DNA from: Cohnella laeviribosi DSM 21336
Lineage (GTDB): Bacteria; Bacillota; Bacilli; Paenibacillales; Paenibacillaceae
Direction: 5' to 3'
DNA: 64,000 bases
Assembly: GCF_000378425.1 (NCBI RefSeq)
Contig: NZ_KB899812.1
Coordinates: forward strand, 1-64,000
Under the pieces are notes generated by a model. It was not told the origin of the DNA. It searched no databases and was given only the letters and a program-made list of their open reading frames with translations. Positions 36,438-45,433 of this stretch are shown here, one piece after another (positions within the stretch are counted from its first letter, which is position 1; every line of letters starts with the position of its first letter). The translations under genes and the position numbers were made by a program.

Positions 36438-37923
36438 ATTGCAGTTCCTCCTCTGATTGAATCTCCTTGCGCTTGATCTCCCGTTTGATTCTACCTTCGT
36501 GCATGATCAGCAGGCGGTCGCTGAGGGCAAGAAGCTCCGGAAGCTCCGAAGAAACCACGAGTATGGCTTTGCCGCTTGCCGCCAGTTCGCGGACGATGTC
36601 GATAATTTCGGTTTTGGCGCCGATGTCCACGCCGATCGTCGGTTCGTCCAACAAGAGAACGTCCGGGTCGTTCGCGAGCCATTTGGCCAGCACGATCTTC
36701 TGCTGATTGCCGCCGGACAGCAGCCCGCTTTGCTTGGCAATGCTCTCCGTCTTGATGTTCAACCGTTCGACGAGACGCTTGCTGATTTCGGTCGCTTTCT
36801 TGTTGTCGAGCAGCATCCCTTTCTTCAGCTTGGAGAGAATCGGGAGAATGATATTGTCTTTGACGCTGTGCTGCAACACGAGCCCCTGAAGCCTCCGGTC
36901 TTCCGGGATCAAGGCAATGCCCGCGTCGATCGCATGCCGTGCGCTGCGGATATTCCGCTTCTTCCCGTTCACATAGATCTCGCCGCTGTCCATCGGATCG
37001 ATGCCGAAGATGGTCCTAAGCAGCTCCGTCCGTCCGCTGCCCATAAGGCCGGCAATACCGACGATTTCGCCAGGCTGGATTTTCAGGCTGACATCGTCCA
37101 CCTTCGTTCCCGCTTTGACGTTCCGAATCTCGAACGCAGGCGGCACATCCGTCGGAACATCGCGTTCGACCCATTCGAACAGCTTGTCGAATTCCGCCCC
37201 GACAATATGCTGAATGACCGTATCGAGCGTCGTTTCCTTAATGACCTCGGTCGTAATTTTGCGGCCGTCCCGCAAAATCGTGATCCGGTCGCAGATTCGG
37301 AAAATTTCATCCATCCGGTGGGAAATATAGATGATCGCATAGCCTTTTTCCTTCAACTGGTTGATAAACGAAAACAGCACTTCCGTTTCCCGTTTGGTCA
37401 GCGAAGAGGTCGGCTCGTCCATGATGAGAACCTTCGCTTCCTGCGACAAGGCCTTTGCGATTTCGGTCATTTGCCAATACCCGACCCCGAGATCCTGCAC
37501 AATATCGGACGGTTTGATGTCAACCCCCAATTCTTTGAGCAGCTTTTCGGTTTTGCGCGCGTTCTCCTTGTCGTCGAGCAGCCCCAACGGGGTTTTGGAT
37601 TCGCGGGTCAGATAGATGTTCTGGGCGACGGTCAGCGTGGGAATCAGGCTGAATTCCTGAAAAATCATCGATATTTTGTTGGCCTTCGCATCCTCGTAGC
37701 TCTTGATGCTGACCGGCTTGCCTTCGATCAGAATCTCGCCTTTGTCGGCCGTGTAGACGCCGGTGAGGATTTTCATGAGCGTCGATTTGCCGGCCCCGTT
37801 CCCGCCCATCAGCGCGTGAACCTCGCCTTTATTCACCGAGAAGTTGACATCATGAAGAACCTTCACGCCGTTAAACGATTTGGAGATGTTCCTCATTTCG
37901 AGGATCGGTCGATCCACTTGCAC
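36418..37923 (-). CDS. Ribose-type sugar ABC transporter ATPase (two domains)
   Basis: A 501-residue CUT2 ATPase with two nucleotide-binding domains. N-terminal domain: Walker A GGNGAGKST, signature LGVGYWQM, Walker B VLIMDEPTSSL. C-terminal domain: degenerate Walker A GLMGSGRTE, signature LSGGNQQK, Walker B VLLLDEPTIGVD. Length and the degenerate second A-site are usual for RbsA/MglA. Lies between the binding-protein gene (53 bases) and the permease (overlap). Confidence 0.94.
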   Translation of the reverse strand: MQVDRPILEMRNISKSFNGVKVLHDVNFSVNKGEVHALMGGNGAGKSTLMKILTGVYTADKGEILIEGKPVSIKSYEDAKANKISMIFQEFSLIPTLTVAQNIYLTRESKTPLGLLDDKENARKTEKLLKELGVDIKPSDIVQDLGVGYWQMTEIAKALSQEAKVLIMDEPTSSLTKRETEVLFSFINQLKEKGYAIIYISHRMDEIFRICDRITILRDGRKITTEVIKETTLDTVIQHIVGAEFDKLFEWVERDVPTDVPPAFEIRNVKAGTKVDDVSLKIQPGEIVGIAGLMGSGRTELLRTIFGIDPMDSGEIYVNGKKRNIRSARHAIDAGIALIPEDRRLQGLVLQHSVKDNIILPILSKLKKGMLLDNKKATEISKRLVERLNIKTESIAKQSGLLSGGNQQKIVLAKWLANDPDVLLLDEPTIGVDIGAKTEIIDIVRELAASGKAILVVSSELPELLALSDRLLIMHEGRIKREIKRKEIQSEEELQYAIQGY

Positions 37924-37976
37924 TCACCTTCTTTGGAAGAAGGCTGCCGGACGGCAGCCTCCGTAAGTTGGGAACC

Positions 37977-39140
37977 TTATTTCTTCAACGCGTCCTGCAC
38001 GCTCTTCGGCGCGTCGACGCCGTAGATCAGCTTCCAGCTTTCGAGGACGTTTTCTTTCGTCACTTTGATGGCCGGCGAAGCGACATAGGCCGGCGCTTCC
38101 TTGCCCAGAAGCGCATATCCCGCGAGAATCGCTTGCGCGACGCCCTGGTCGTACGGAAGCTGCGCGCCGAGACCGCGAACGATGCCGTCGGAAGCGATGG
38201 ACAGCGCGACGTTCGTGCCGAGGTCGACGGTGGTGACGATCAGATCGTTGCGTCCTGCCGTCCGCGCGGCCGACATGACGCCTTCGGCCGGCACGTCCCA
38301 CGGAGCGAAGATGCCGTCGATATCCGGGTGTCTCGTCAGCATGGCGGATGCGACTTCCTCGCCTTTGTTCGGGTCGGTGATGCCGCCTTTGGCCACGATT
38401 TGGATGCCGGGATACTTTTCCTTGATCCGGGCTTCGAACGCGTCGGAGCGGTTCTTCGTGACGAAAAAGTTGACGTCGTGGTACACGATGCCGACTTTGC
38501 CCTTGCCGCCGAGCTTCTCCGCCATAATATCCGCGGCTACCGCGCCGTTGCCGTAGTTGTCTCCGGATACGATGCTGATGTAGTCCTTGCCGGGAACGAG
38601 CCCTTCCGCCGCGCCGTCCATGAACACCAGCTTCACGCCTTGGTTGACGGCTTTCTTGTACGCGCCTGCCGTCGATACGGCATCGACCGGAACGGAGATC
38701 ATGATATCCGGTTTTTTCGCCAGAACGGTCTCGATGTCGCTGACCTGCTTCTCGGCCTTGAACTGGGCGTCCGTGACGGCAACGACTTTGATGCCCATCT
38801 TCGCAAACGTATTTTTCATCGCGTTGACGGCGGCCGTCATGTAATCGGTACCAGAGTAGTGCATGACGATGGCGGCCGTATATTTGCCGTCCCGGATTTT
38901 TTGCAGTTCTTCTTCCGTCAGCTTCAGGCTTTTGGCCGAGACCGCCTTTTCGCCGTTCGGCCCGATATCCTGAACCGGCAGGTCGGGGATGTTCGGATTG
39001 ATCGTCAGCGGCCCGGATGCCGTGTACCCTTCGTGCTCTTGCGGCGCTTGCGCGTTTTCCTTTTCGGCGTTTCCGCAGCCTGCGATCGTCATCCCGCATA
39101 CGAGCAGCAAAGCAAGCCATGATGTCCATTTTTTCTTCAT
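37977..39140 (-). CDS. Ribose-type sugar-binding lipoprotein (copy 1)
   Basis: A 387-residue periplasmic-binding-protein type 1 lipoprotein. Lipobox IAGC at about residue 21; then a linker and the binding fold (KYTAAIVMHYSGTDYM, MISVPVDAVSTAGAYKKAVNQGVKLVFMD, PWDVPAEGVMSAARTAG). ATG 39140 has GAGGGG 9 bases upstream. It begins a unit with the ATPase and permease; a terminator separates it from the two-component genes. Closely related to the copy at 45434-46630: same DIETxLAKKPDI and PVDAVSTAG words. Confidence 0.92.
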   Translation of the reverse strand: MKKKWTSWLALLLVCGMTIAGCGNAEKENAQAPQEHEGYTASGPLTINPNIPDLPVQDIGPNGEKAVSAKSLKLTEEELQKIRDGKYTAAIVMHYSGTDYMTAAVNAMKNTFAKMGIKVVAVTDAQFKAEKQVSDIETVLAKKPDIMISVPVDAVSTAGAYKKAVNQGVKLVFMDGAAEGLVPGKDYISIVSGDNYGNGAVAADIMAEKLGGKGKVGIVYHDVNFFVTKNRSDAFEARIKEKYPGIQIVAKGGITDPNKGEEVASAMLTRHPDIDGIFAPWDVPAEGVMSAARTAGRNDLIVTTVDLGTNVALSIASDGIVRGLGAQLPYDQGVAQAILAGYALLGKEAPAYVASPAIKVTKENVLESWKLIYGVDAPKSVQDALKK

Positions 39141-39288
39141 ATTCGGGAACCCCTCACTCTTTTTGTTTGTCGATTCAATCGTCCGTTTGGCAAAACGTTC
39201 GATTACCCACAGTATAGGGCGGACGGGGTGAACCCCATAGACGACGAATTTAACGTGCAGGGGGGAAGTTTTTAGCGAACGGAACGAT

Positions 39289-39320
39289 AAAAAAAAGACC
39301 GCGCGATGTTCGATCGCGCA
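39289..39320 (-). terminator. Intrinsic terminator after the orphan binding protein
   Basis: A GCGCGAT/ATCGCGC stem (39301-39307 with 39313-39319), followed on the minus strand by GTC and eight Ts (39289-39296). It ends the regulator plus binding-protein unit. Confidence 0.88.
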
Positions 39321-39355
39321 GCCTTCTTCGGCCGGACGGCTCATTCGTCCGAGGA

Positions 39356-40774
39356 TCAATAGCCGTTTTCCCGCATCGAGATTTTAACCTTTTCGGCAGC
39401 GTCATGCAGCGCGGCTTCGGCCGGCTTCTTCCCGGTCAAATACTGCTGCACCGCCGTTTGGACCGCCTCCGACACCTGGTCGTAATTTTTGATTCTCGGC
39501 CTTCCCACTCCCACGTTCAAGGACCGGCCAAGCACATCGTAATACTCCCGGAGCGATTCGTCCGGCAGCGCCCTTGCCGCCGCATAAGCCGATTTTCGGG
39601 TCACGTGCTGCCGGAACCGCAAATAGTCCCGCTGCACCTCGGCGCTGGTCAAATAGCCGGCCAAGGCGAAAGCCTCCGCTTTATGCTCGGAATACTTGTT
39701 GACGGCCAGCCCCCACGACCCGAAATGCGGTCCGCGCACGAGCGTATCGCCGCGCTTGACGCCGGGGAACATGAAATAGCCGACTTGGCCGCCGACGTTC
39801 GGCTGGAGCTTCATATCGTGGTAATTCATCCCCATGACGGCTTTCCCGTAACCGAACGCAATCTCGACCTCGTCCCACGAATAGGAAAGAACGTCGGGCG
39901 GGGTCACCTTCTCCGTCAGAATCCATTTTCCGTAGGTCTTAAGCGCCTTCACTCCGGCATCGGAATCAAAGACCGGCTGAAGCTTCTCGTCGAACAGCTC
40001 GCCTCCGAAATCGCTCAGGAACGATTTGTAGTCGACAAAGTTGGCTTCGTGCTTGCCGGCCATCAAGGTGGTGCCGTAAAGATCGATCATGCCGTCCCGA
40101 TCCGTATCGCGGGTAAAAAATTTGGCAATGTCCAAATATTCATCCAGCGTATTCGGGATGTCGAGTTCGCGGTGAAATCGTTGCCGGAATGCGGCCCGGT
40201 TGGCTTCGTTCCGAAACAGGTCTTTCCGATAGCTGACCGTAAGCACGTTCGATTGAATCGGCAGGCTCCAGACGTCGAAGCCGGCCGCCGTAATGCGGTC
40301 CAAATCGATCGTATCCATGGCGACCGGCGCCCTTTGCGGCTTGTCCTTGTCAAAAACCGACGTATCCAGGAACAGCTTCGCAATGAAATCGTCGATGTCG
40401 CCGGCCGAAGCCGAGTTCCGGATATAAGGCGTCAGCGGCTCCAGGTGCCGGATGATTTTGGGGATCCACGGCGTGTCGACGGCGATCAGATCGTATTCGC
40501 CGCTCATGCGGGACAGCTCGGAAAACACTTTTTCCTGCAGACTGTTGTAAGGAAACGTACTGACCTCCACGTGGACGCCCGTCTTCCGCCGGTAATTCTC
40601 GGCCGCATGAACGACGGCTTCGGAGCCCGCTTCCACCGTGGCGTAAAGCACCTTTAACGTCGGGGGCGAAACCGGAGCCGCACCGGAGTCTTCCGGCCGC
40701 ACCCCCAGGCATCCGGCACAACCGATCAGCAGCAAGAAGACAAGCAATGCCGTGGCAAGCCTTCGCTTTTTCAT
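39356..40774 (-). CDS. Orphan MalE-type extracellular solute-binding lipoprotein
   Basis: A 472-residue family 1 solute-binding lipoprotein: signal peptide with lipobox (LLIGCAGC), a fold with VHVEVSTFPYNSLQEKVFSEL and DLIAVDTPWIPK, and DRDGMIDLYG. No CUT1 permease genes are near, and the adjacent importer is of the other (CUT2) class. It follows the response-regulator gene by 22 bases and starts at ATG 40774 with AAGGAG 7 bases upstream. A role in presenting ligand to the sensor kinase is a reasonable inference. Confidence 0.88.
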   Translation of the reverse strand: MKKRRLATALLVFLLLIGCAGCLGVRPEDSGAAPVSPPTLKVLYATVEAGSEAVVHAAENYRRKTGVHVEVSTFPYNSLQEKVFSELSRMSGEYDLIAVDTPWIPKIIRHLEPLTPYIRNSASAGDIDDFIAKLFLDTSVFDKDKPQRAPVAMDTIDLDRITAAGFDVWSLPIQSNVLTVSYRKDLFRNEANRAAFRQRFHRELDIPNTLDEYLDIAKFFTRDTDRDGMIDLYGTTLMAGKHEANFVDYKSFLSDFGGELFDEKLQPVFDSDAGVKALKTYGKWILTEKVTPPDVLSYSWDEVEIAFGYGKAVMGMNYHDMKLQPNVGGQVGYFMFPGVKRGDTLVRGPHFGSWGLAVNKYSEHKAEAFALAGYLTSAEVQRDYLRFRQHVTRKSAYAAARALPDESLREYYDVLGRSLNVGVGRPRIKNYDQVSEAVQTAVQQYLTGKKPAEAALHDAAEKVKISMRENGY

Positions 40775-40796
40775 GGTGCCGCTCCTTCTTCCTTTC

Positions 40797-42230
40797 TTAC
40801 TCTCCTTCGTCGGGCACGTTCAAAATGCCGTTCTTCTTCCGGAAATCGGAAGGCGAATAACCGAATTCCTTTTTGAACAAGCTTCTGAAGTACGCATAAT
40901 CGGCATACCCGACCTCTTCCGCGATTTCATTCACCTTTTTGTTCGTATGGAGCAACAGATGGCTTGCGTGCTGCATTCGTTTGCGCGTAAGATACCGAAC
41001 GAATGTAACGCCCATTTGCTGTTTGAACATGCGGCTTAGCGTGACGGGGTGAACGTTGACCGCTTCCGATACGGCCTCCAGGCTCAAATTCATGTCGGCC
41101 GAGTTTTCGATCAGATGCAGCGCCTGCTTGAACCAACTGCTCGTATCCAGCGTCTCGCGTCCCGTTTGCTCCAGATTTTTGAGCGCCTTGACGCCATTTA
41201 TGACCATATGGCGAATCCGCCGCTTTAAATCATTCCACGTCTGATGGTGCCCTATCCAATCATGCCAGTAATACAGCGTATCCTCGTCCACCAAAATGAT
41301 TTCGTTTTTGCCGAGTCCTTCGTCCAGCACGGCCATCAATTGGGCGACTTCCTTCCGGAGATCGTCGTAATTCAGCTTCGCCAGGCACTCGAACCAGGCA
41401 TCCAGGGATTTTTCCAGTTCCCCGATATCGCCCGTTCGCGCATAATGGATAATTTGCTGCCTGATCCTGGCGGCTTGTTTGACCCGTTCTTTTCGCTGCA
41501 GGCGATTGCCGCGGGCGTCCGGATCGGCCGTCTGAAAAAACCGGCTCTCCCGTTTCTTCCGAAGCTGCGACCTCAACACGTTCAGAAAGTCGTGCTTTTC
41601 CCGGAATCCGGTTTCCGGCTGCTCCGAATCCGCTCTCACGACGATCCCTTCGGTCTCGGCATCCACGGTCACCGTGAGCAGAATGTCTTGCGGAGCGGCT
41701 TCGCAGCGTTCCATGACCGATGCGCGGTCGCCGAATTCGATGCGCTTCCATTCGCGTTCGTCGAACCACAAACTGACGTTGAACGGATGAATCTGCTCCA
41801 GGCTGATATTCGGAATGGGCGTGATGTTGAGCAGTTGGCCAAGCTCCTTCATAAAAGTCTGCTTCAGCTTCTCCCGTATTTTGAGCACGATATCCATCAG
41901 TTCGCCGCGGTCCGCGGGCTTAAGCAGAAAGTCGGTCGCGCCGAGCGTGAGCGCTTTCCTCGCATATTCAAAATCATCGTACCCTGATATAATAACCACA
42001 TAAATAGAGGGGTACTTCTCATGTAAGTGCTGAAGGATCTGCAGACCGTCCAGTTCCGGCATCCGGATATCGAGAAACACCAGATCGGGCTGGATGAGTT
42101 CGATTCGCTGAAGGGCTTCATATCCAAACTCCGTATCAAACACTTGGTCATGGGGAAAAAGCGCCGTCAGCTTTTGGATAATACTGACCCGCACCTCCCT
42201 TTCATCGTCCACGACGCAGATCTTCATCAT
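40797..42230 (-). CDS. Response regulator, AraC-type output (YesN-like)
   Basis: A 477-residue regulator: receiver domain (1-120) with acidic pocket VVDDE, phospho-acceptor D54 (VFLDIRMP), and KP motif (FLLKPADRG); a middle region of about 250 residues; and a C-terminal AraC double helix-turn-helix (LEAVSEAVNVHPVTLSRMFKQQMG and IAEEVGYADYAYFRSLFKKEFG). Divergent from the sensor kinase gene. Probably controls the sugar importer units on both sides. Confidence 0.93.
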   Translation of the reverse strand: MMKICVVDDEREVRVSIIQKLTALFPHDQVFDTEFGYEALQRIELIQPDLVFLDIRMPELDGLQILQHLHEKYPSIYVVIISGYDDFEYARKALTLGATDFLLKPADRGELMDIVLKIREKLKQTFMKELGQLLNITPIPNISLEQIHPFNVSLWFDEREWKRIEFGDRASVMERCEAAPQDILLTVTVDAETEGIVVRADSEQPETGFREKHDFLNVLRSQLRKKRESRFFQTADPDARGNRLQRKERVKQAARIRQQIIHYARTGDIGELEKSLDAWFECLAKLNYDDLRKEVAQLMAVLDEGLGKNEIILVDEDTLYYWHDWIGHHQTWNDLKRRIRHMVINGVKALKNLEQTGRETLDTSSWFKQALHLIENSADMNLSLEAVSEAVNVHPVTLSRMFKQQMGVTFVRYLTRKRMQHASHLLLHTNKKVNEIAEEVGYADYAYFRSLFKKEFGYSPSDFRKKNGILNVPDEGE

Positions 42231-42303
42231 GCTCCAGCTCCTTCGCGCAGATCCTAAAACGAAGCCTCATCCGGAAAAAATGCAAACGAGGAGGAACTCC
42301 CGA

Positions 42304-44121
42304 TTGTCGCGCTTCCCATCTTTAAAGCGTATCTTACAACGCCGATCGCTCAAGTTCAAACTTTTCGTGCTGCTGATTCTGATTTCCATCATCCCGATTT
42401 CATTGGTCAGCTACAGCTCGGAGTACTTTATGTTTCGCTCCAGCACGGAATATTCCGCATCGATCTCGACGCAATATGTGGAATTCATCTCCAAGGAGCT
42501 GTCCGACTATTTGCAGAACTTGAACGAATCGTTCGACAGCGTCTTTATCAGCGCCGGCTTTCGCGATTTCCTGGATACCCGGCCCGATCAATTGTCCGAA
42601 CAAGCCGATGAAATGATCCGTTTCCGGCCGCTCGTCCGGAATTCGCTGCAGTTTCATCCCGAAGTGCTCGGCGTGCTGTATGTCGACCGCCTCGGGAAGG
42701 TGTATTTCGATTCGTACCAAAAGCAGCTCGATCCCGCCTATTCCTTCGAAACGGACAAGCTGTACCGGGACTTTTTTTCCGTCAACAAGCCGATGCTGAC
42801 CGCTCCGCATCCGCTGCCTTATATTTTGTACAACAATACGGACGTATTCTCTTATATCCGGCCGATTTTGAATACGGATACAGGGCGGACGGAAGCGTTA
42901 TTTATTATGGAAATCCATGAAGAAAAAATAAAGAGCATGCTCAGCAGCAACCCCAAGGACACGGCAGGCCAGGTCATCCTGTATCGCGAGCAAGACGGTA
43001 CGGCCGTTTCCGAAGCGCCCGTTCCTTCGGATTGGCTGCGCGATTTTCGGCAAGCCCGGCTGTCGACACCCGACGGGAGCAAGCAGCTCTTGTTCGCTTC
43101 GAACGGGAAAGAATATCAGGCGATCTATACGGAGCTTCCGGACAGCGATTGGAACATCGTATGGGCGGCTCCGCTCAGCAGCATCAACCAGGGGGTTCGG
43201 CAAACGTATCAGCTCACCCTGCTGATCGCGGCCATCAGCCTGGTCACCGCGTTGATCGTCGCCTTCCCCGTCATGAGCGGCATTCTTCGGCCGCTGTACC
43301 GGTTGAAGAAAGGCATGCAAAGCCTGGGGCGCGGCGTCTACGTTCCCGTACCGATGAAGCACAACCACGATGAAATCGGCTTCCTGATCCAAAGCTATAA
43401 CCAGACGCTCGACAAGCTTCAGTACATGGAACGGGAAGTGTACCAGGCCAATATGAGAGAGAAGGAACGCGAGCTGCTGCAGCTTCAGGCCCAGATCAAT
43501 CCGCACTTTCTGTTCAACACCCTGGAAACGATCGAGTCCTACGCGGTCCGGAACAACGGCGAAGCGGTCGGCGATATGGTGCAATCGGTTTCCCGCATGA
43601 TGAGGTACACCATTCGCAACGACGGCGGATGGGCGGCACTGAGGGAGGAGATCGCTTATATCCGCAATTTCCTGACGATTCATTACTATCGGAACGGAAA
43701 GGACGTTCACGCGCGGTTCGAGATCGCCCCCGAACTCCTCGACGTTCCGGTCGTCAAGCTCAGCATCCAGCCCTTTATCGAAAATGCGATCAAATACGGC
43801 TGGAGTCCGAATATGAGCACCGAGCAGTTTCAGCTCGTCGTCAGCGTCCAGGCCCAAGCGTCAACGCTCACCGTATCGATACGCGATACGGGAACCGGAA
43901 TATCCGCCGACGTGCTGGAGAAGCTTCGCCAGTTGATCGCCGCCAAAGGCGAGTCCAAGGACCCTTACTTCCGCAAGCATACCGGCATTCTCAACACCTA
44001 CCGCAGACTCATTCTGGTCTACGGCGATCGGCTCCGGTTCCATGTGGAGAGCTCGCCGGAGCGCGGCACGGTTTTTTCCTTCCAAATTCCCTGCCCCGCT
44101 CACAAACAAGAACCGGCGTAA
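42304..44121 (+). CDS. Sensor histidine kinase (YesM-like)
   Basis: A 605-residue membrane kinase. First transmembrane helix at about 17-37 (LFVLLILISIIPISLV), a large extracellular domain to about 300, second helix (LTLLIAAISLVTALIVAFPVM), HAMP, the phospho-acceptor His at about 401 (INPHFLFNTLE) and an ATPase domain with IQPFIENAIKYGW and DTGTGIS. The start is TTG 42304 with AGGAGG 9 bases upstream. It is read away from its regulator gene. Kinases of this group often sense carbohydrates, directly or through a binding protein. Confidence 0.93.
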   Translation: MSRFPSLKRILQRRSLKFKLFVLLILISIIPISLVSYSSEYFMFRSSTEYSASISTQYVEFISKELSDYLQNLNESFDSVFISAGFRDFLDTRPDQLSEQADEMIRFRPLVRNSLQFHPEVLGVLYVDRLGKVYFDSYQKQLDPAYSFETDKLYRDFFSVNKPMLTAPHPLPYILYNNTDVFSYIRPILNTDTGRTEALFIMEIHEEKIKSMLSSNPKDTAGQVILYREQDGTAVSEAPVPSDWLRDFRQARLSTPDGSKQLLFASNGKEYQAIYTELPDSDWNIVWAAPLSSINQGVRQTYQLTLLIAAISLVTALIVAFPVMSGILRPLYRLKKGMQSLGRGVYVPVPMKHNHDEIGFLIQSYNQTLDKLQYMEREVYQANMREKERELLQLQAQINPHFLFNTLETIESYAVRNNGEAVGDMVQSVSRMMRYTIRNDGGWAALREEIAYIRNFLTIHYYRNGKDVHARFEIAPELLDVPVVKLSIQPFIENAIKYGWSPNMSTEQFQLVVSVQAQASTLTVSIRDTGTGISADVLEKLRQLIAAKGESKDPYFRKHTGILNTYRRLILVYGDRLRFHVESSPERGTVFSFQIPCPAHKQEPA

Positions 44122-44234
44122 GCCGGAGACCGGCAAGACTTTCTGCCTGTCCGGCGCGCGAAGGACGGAAACAAGAGGTAACCGGCTGGCTACCTCTTGT
44201 TTTCGTATGGCTTTCCGAGCGCCGGTTAGGCGGA

Positions 44235-45419
44235 TCAGCGGGCTGCCGGCAGCTGCTCCACGGTTTTCACCCATTGGCCGCTGCTTGCCGATTCCAGGAT
44301 GGCGTCGCAAATGACATGAATCCGGTACCCGTCGTAGAAATTAGGCGAAACCTCCGTATCCTGGACGATGGCGGATATGAAATCGTGCGCTTCGATGATC
44401 TTCGTCTCGCCGTAACCGATGCCCAGAGCCGGAATCGGCCACAACGCCGCGCCGTTCGGATGGGCGGGACCGGTGTAGATTGTCCGGAATCCGCGCCTGT
44501 CGTCCGGATCGTCCGAGAAGCAGACCTGAAGCTCGTCGCGGCGTTCGTAATTAAAATACAGGGAGCCTTTGTCGCCGTGTATCTCGAAAGTCAGGAAGTT
44601 GTTGCGCCCCCATGCGTTGCGGGTCGCTTCCAGGCTGCCTACGGCTCCGTTCTCGAAGCGAAGCAGCGTGTTGATTTCGTCGTCCACGTCGACGGCCGCT
44701 TTCTTCACATCGCCGGAAGACTTCACGGTTCCGAGCTTGTCGACGGGACCGGACGAAACCGGACGTTCCGGAATCCATGTGTTGGCGATCCCCATGACTT
44801 CGGTAATTTCTCCGACCAGATAACGGGCCAGATCGATCACATGCGTGCCGATATCCCCAAGCGCGCCCGACCCGGCCACTTCCCTGCGGAAACGCCAGGA
44901 CAGCGGGGCATTCGGGTCCGCCGACCAATCCTGCAAATACGTGCCGCGAAAATTCAAAATACGGCCGATCGCGCCTTCTTCGATATATTTCTTCGCGAGC
45001 GAAACGGCCGGCGTTCGGCGGTAGTTGAACGCCACCATATGCTTCACGCCGGCTTCGCTTGCGGCATCCAGCATCCGCTTCGCTTCTTCCGTCGTCCGCG
45101 CAAGCGGCTTTTCGGAAATGATATGCTTGCCGGCTTTGGCCGCGGCGATGGCGATTTCGGCATGCGTATGGTTCGGCGTCACGATATCGACGATATCGAT
45201 GCTCGGGTCCTCAACCACCTTGCGCCAATCGGACGCCCACGATTCGAACCCGTACCTTGCCGCCGCTTCCCGGGCCAGCTCGTCGTTGATGTCGACGACG
45301 GTCTTGCGAAACGGAACGGCCGGAGCCGGCCAGAAAAACATCGGCATTCCCGCATAAGCCAGCGAATGGGCCTTTCCCATAAACCCTCCGCCGATCATTC
45401 CAACGTTTAATGTACGCAT
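44235..45419 (-). CDS. Gfo/Idh/MocA dehydrogenase, levoglucosan-dehydrogenase-like
   Basis: A 394-residue NAD(P)-dependent dehydrogenase: Rossmann motif GMIGGGFMGKAHS, catalytic EKP (ISEKPLART), and GSGALGDIGTHVIDLARYL with the conserved Asp/His. The words AHSLAYAGMPMFFWPAPA, NYRRTPAVSLAKKYIEEGAIG and FRGTYLQDWSADPNAPLSWRF match my memory of bacterial levoglucosan dehydrogenase (LgdA) closely; no alignment was run. ATG 45419 has AAAGGAG 8 bases upstream. It follows the second sugar-binding lipoprotein gene by 14 bases. Oxidation at C3 of an anhydrosugar or related pyranose is the likely reaction. Confidence 0.85.
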   Translation of the reverse strand: MRTLNVGMIGGGFMGKAHSLAYAGMPMFFWPAPAVPFRKTVVDINDELAREAAARYGFESWASDWRKVVEDPSIDIVDIVTPNHTHAEIAIAAAKAGKHIISEKPLARTTEEAKRMLDAASEAGVKHMVAFNYRRTPAVSLAKKYIEEGAIGRILNFRGTYLQDWSADPNAPLSWRFRREVAGSGALGDIGTHVIDLARYLVGEITEVMGIANTWIPERPVSSGPVDKLGTVKSSGDVKKAAVDVDDEINTLLRFENGAVGSLEATRNAWGRNNFLTFEIHGDKGSLYFNYERRDELQVCFSDDPDDRRGFRTIYTGPAHPNGAALWPIPALGIGYGETKIIEAHDFISAIVQDTEVSPNFYDGYRIHVICDAILESASSGQWVKTVEQLPAAR

Positions 45420-45433
45420 CGCATAATCTCCTT

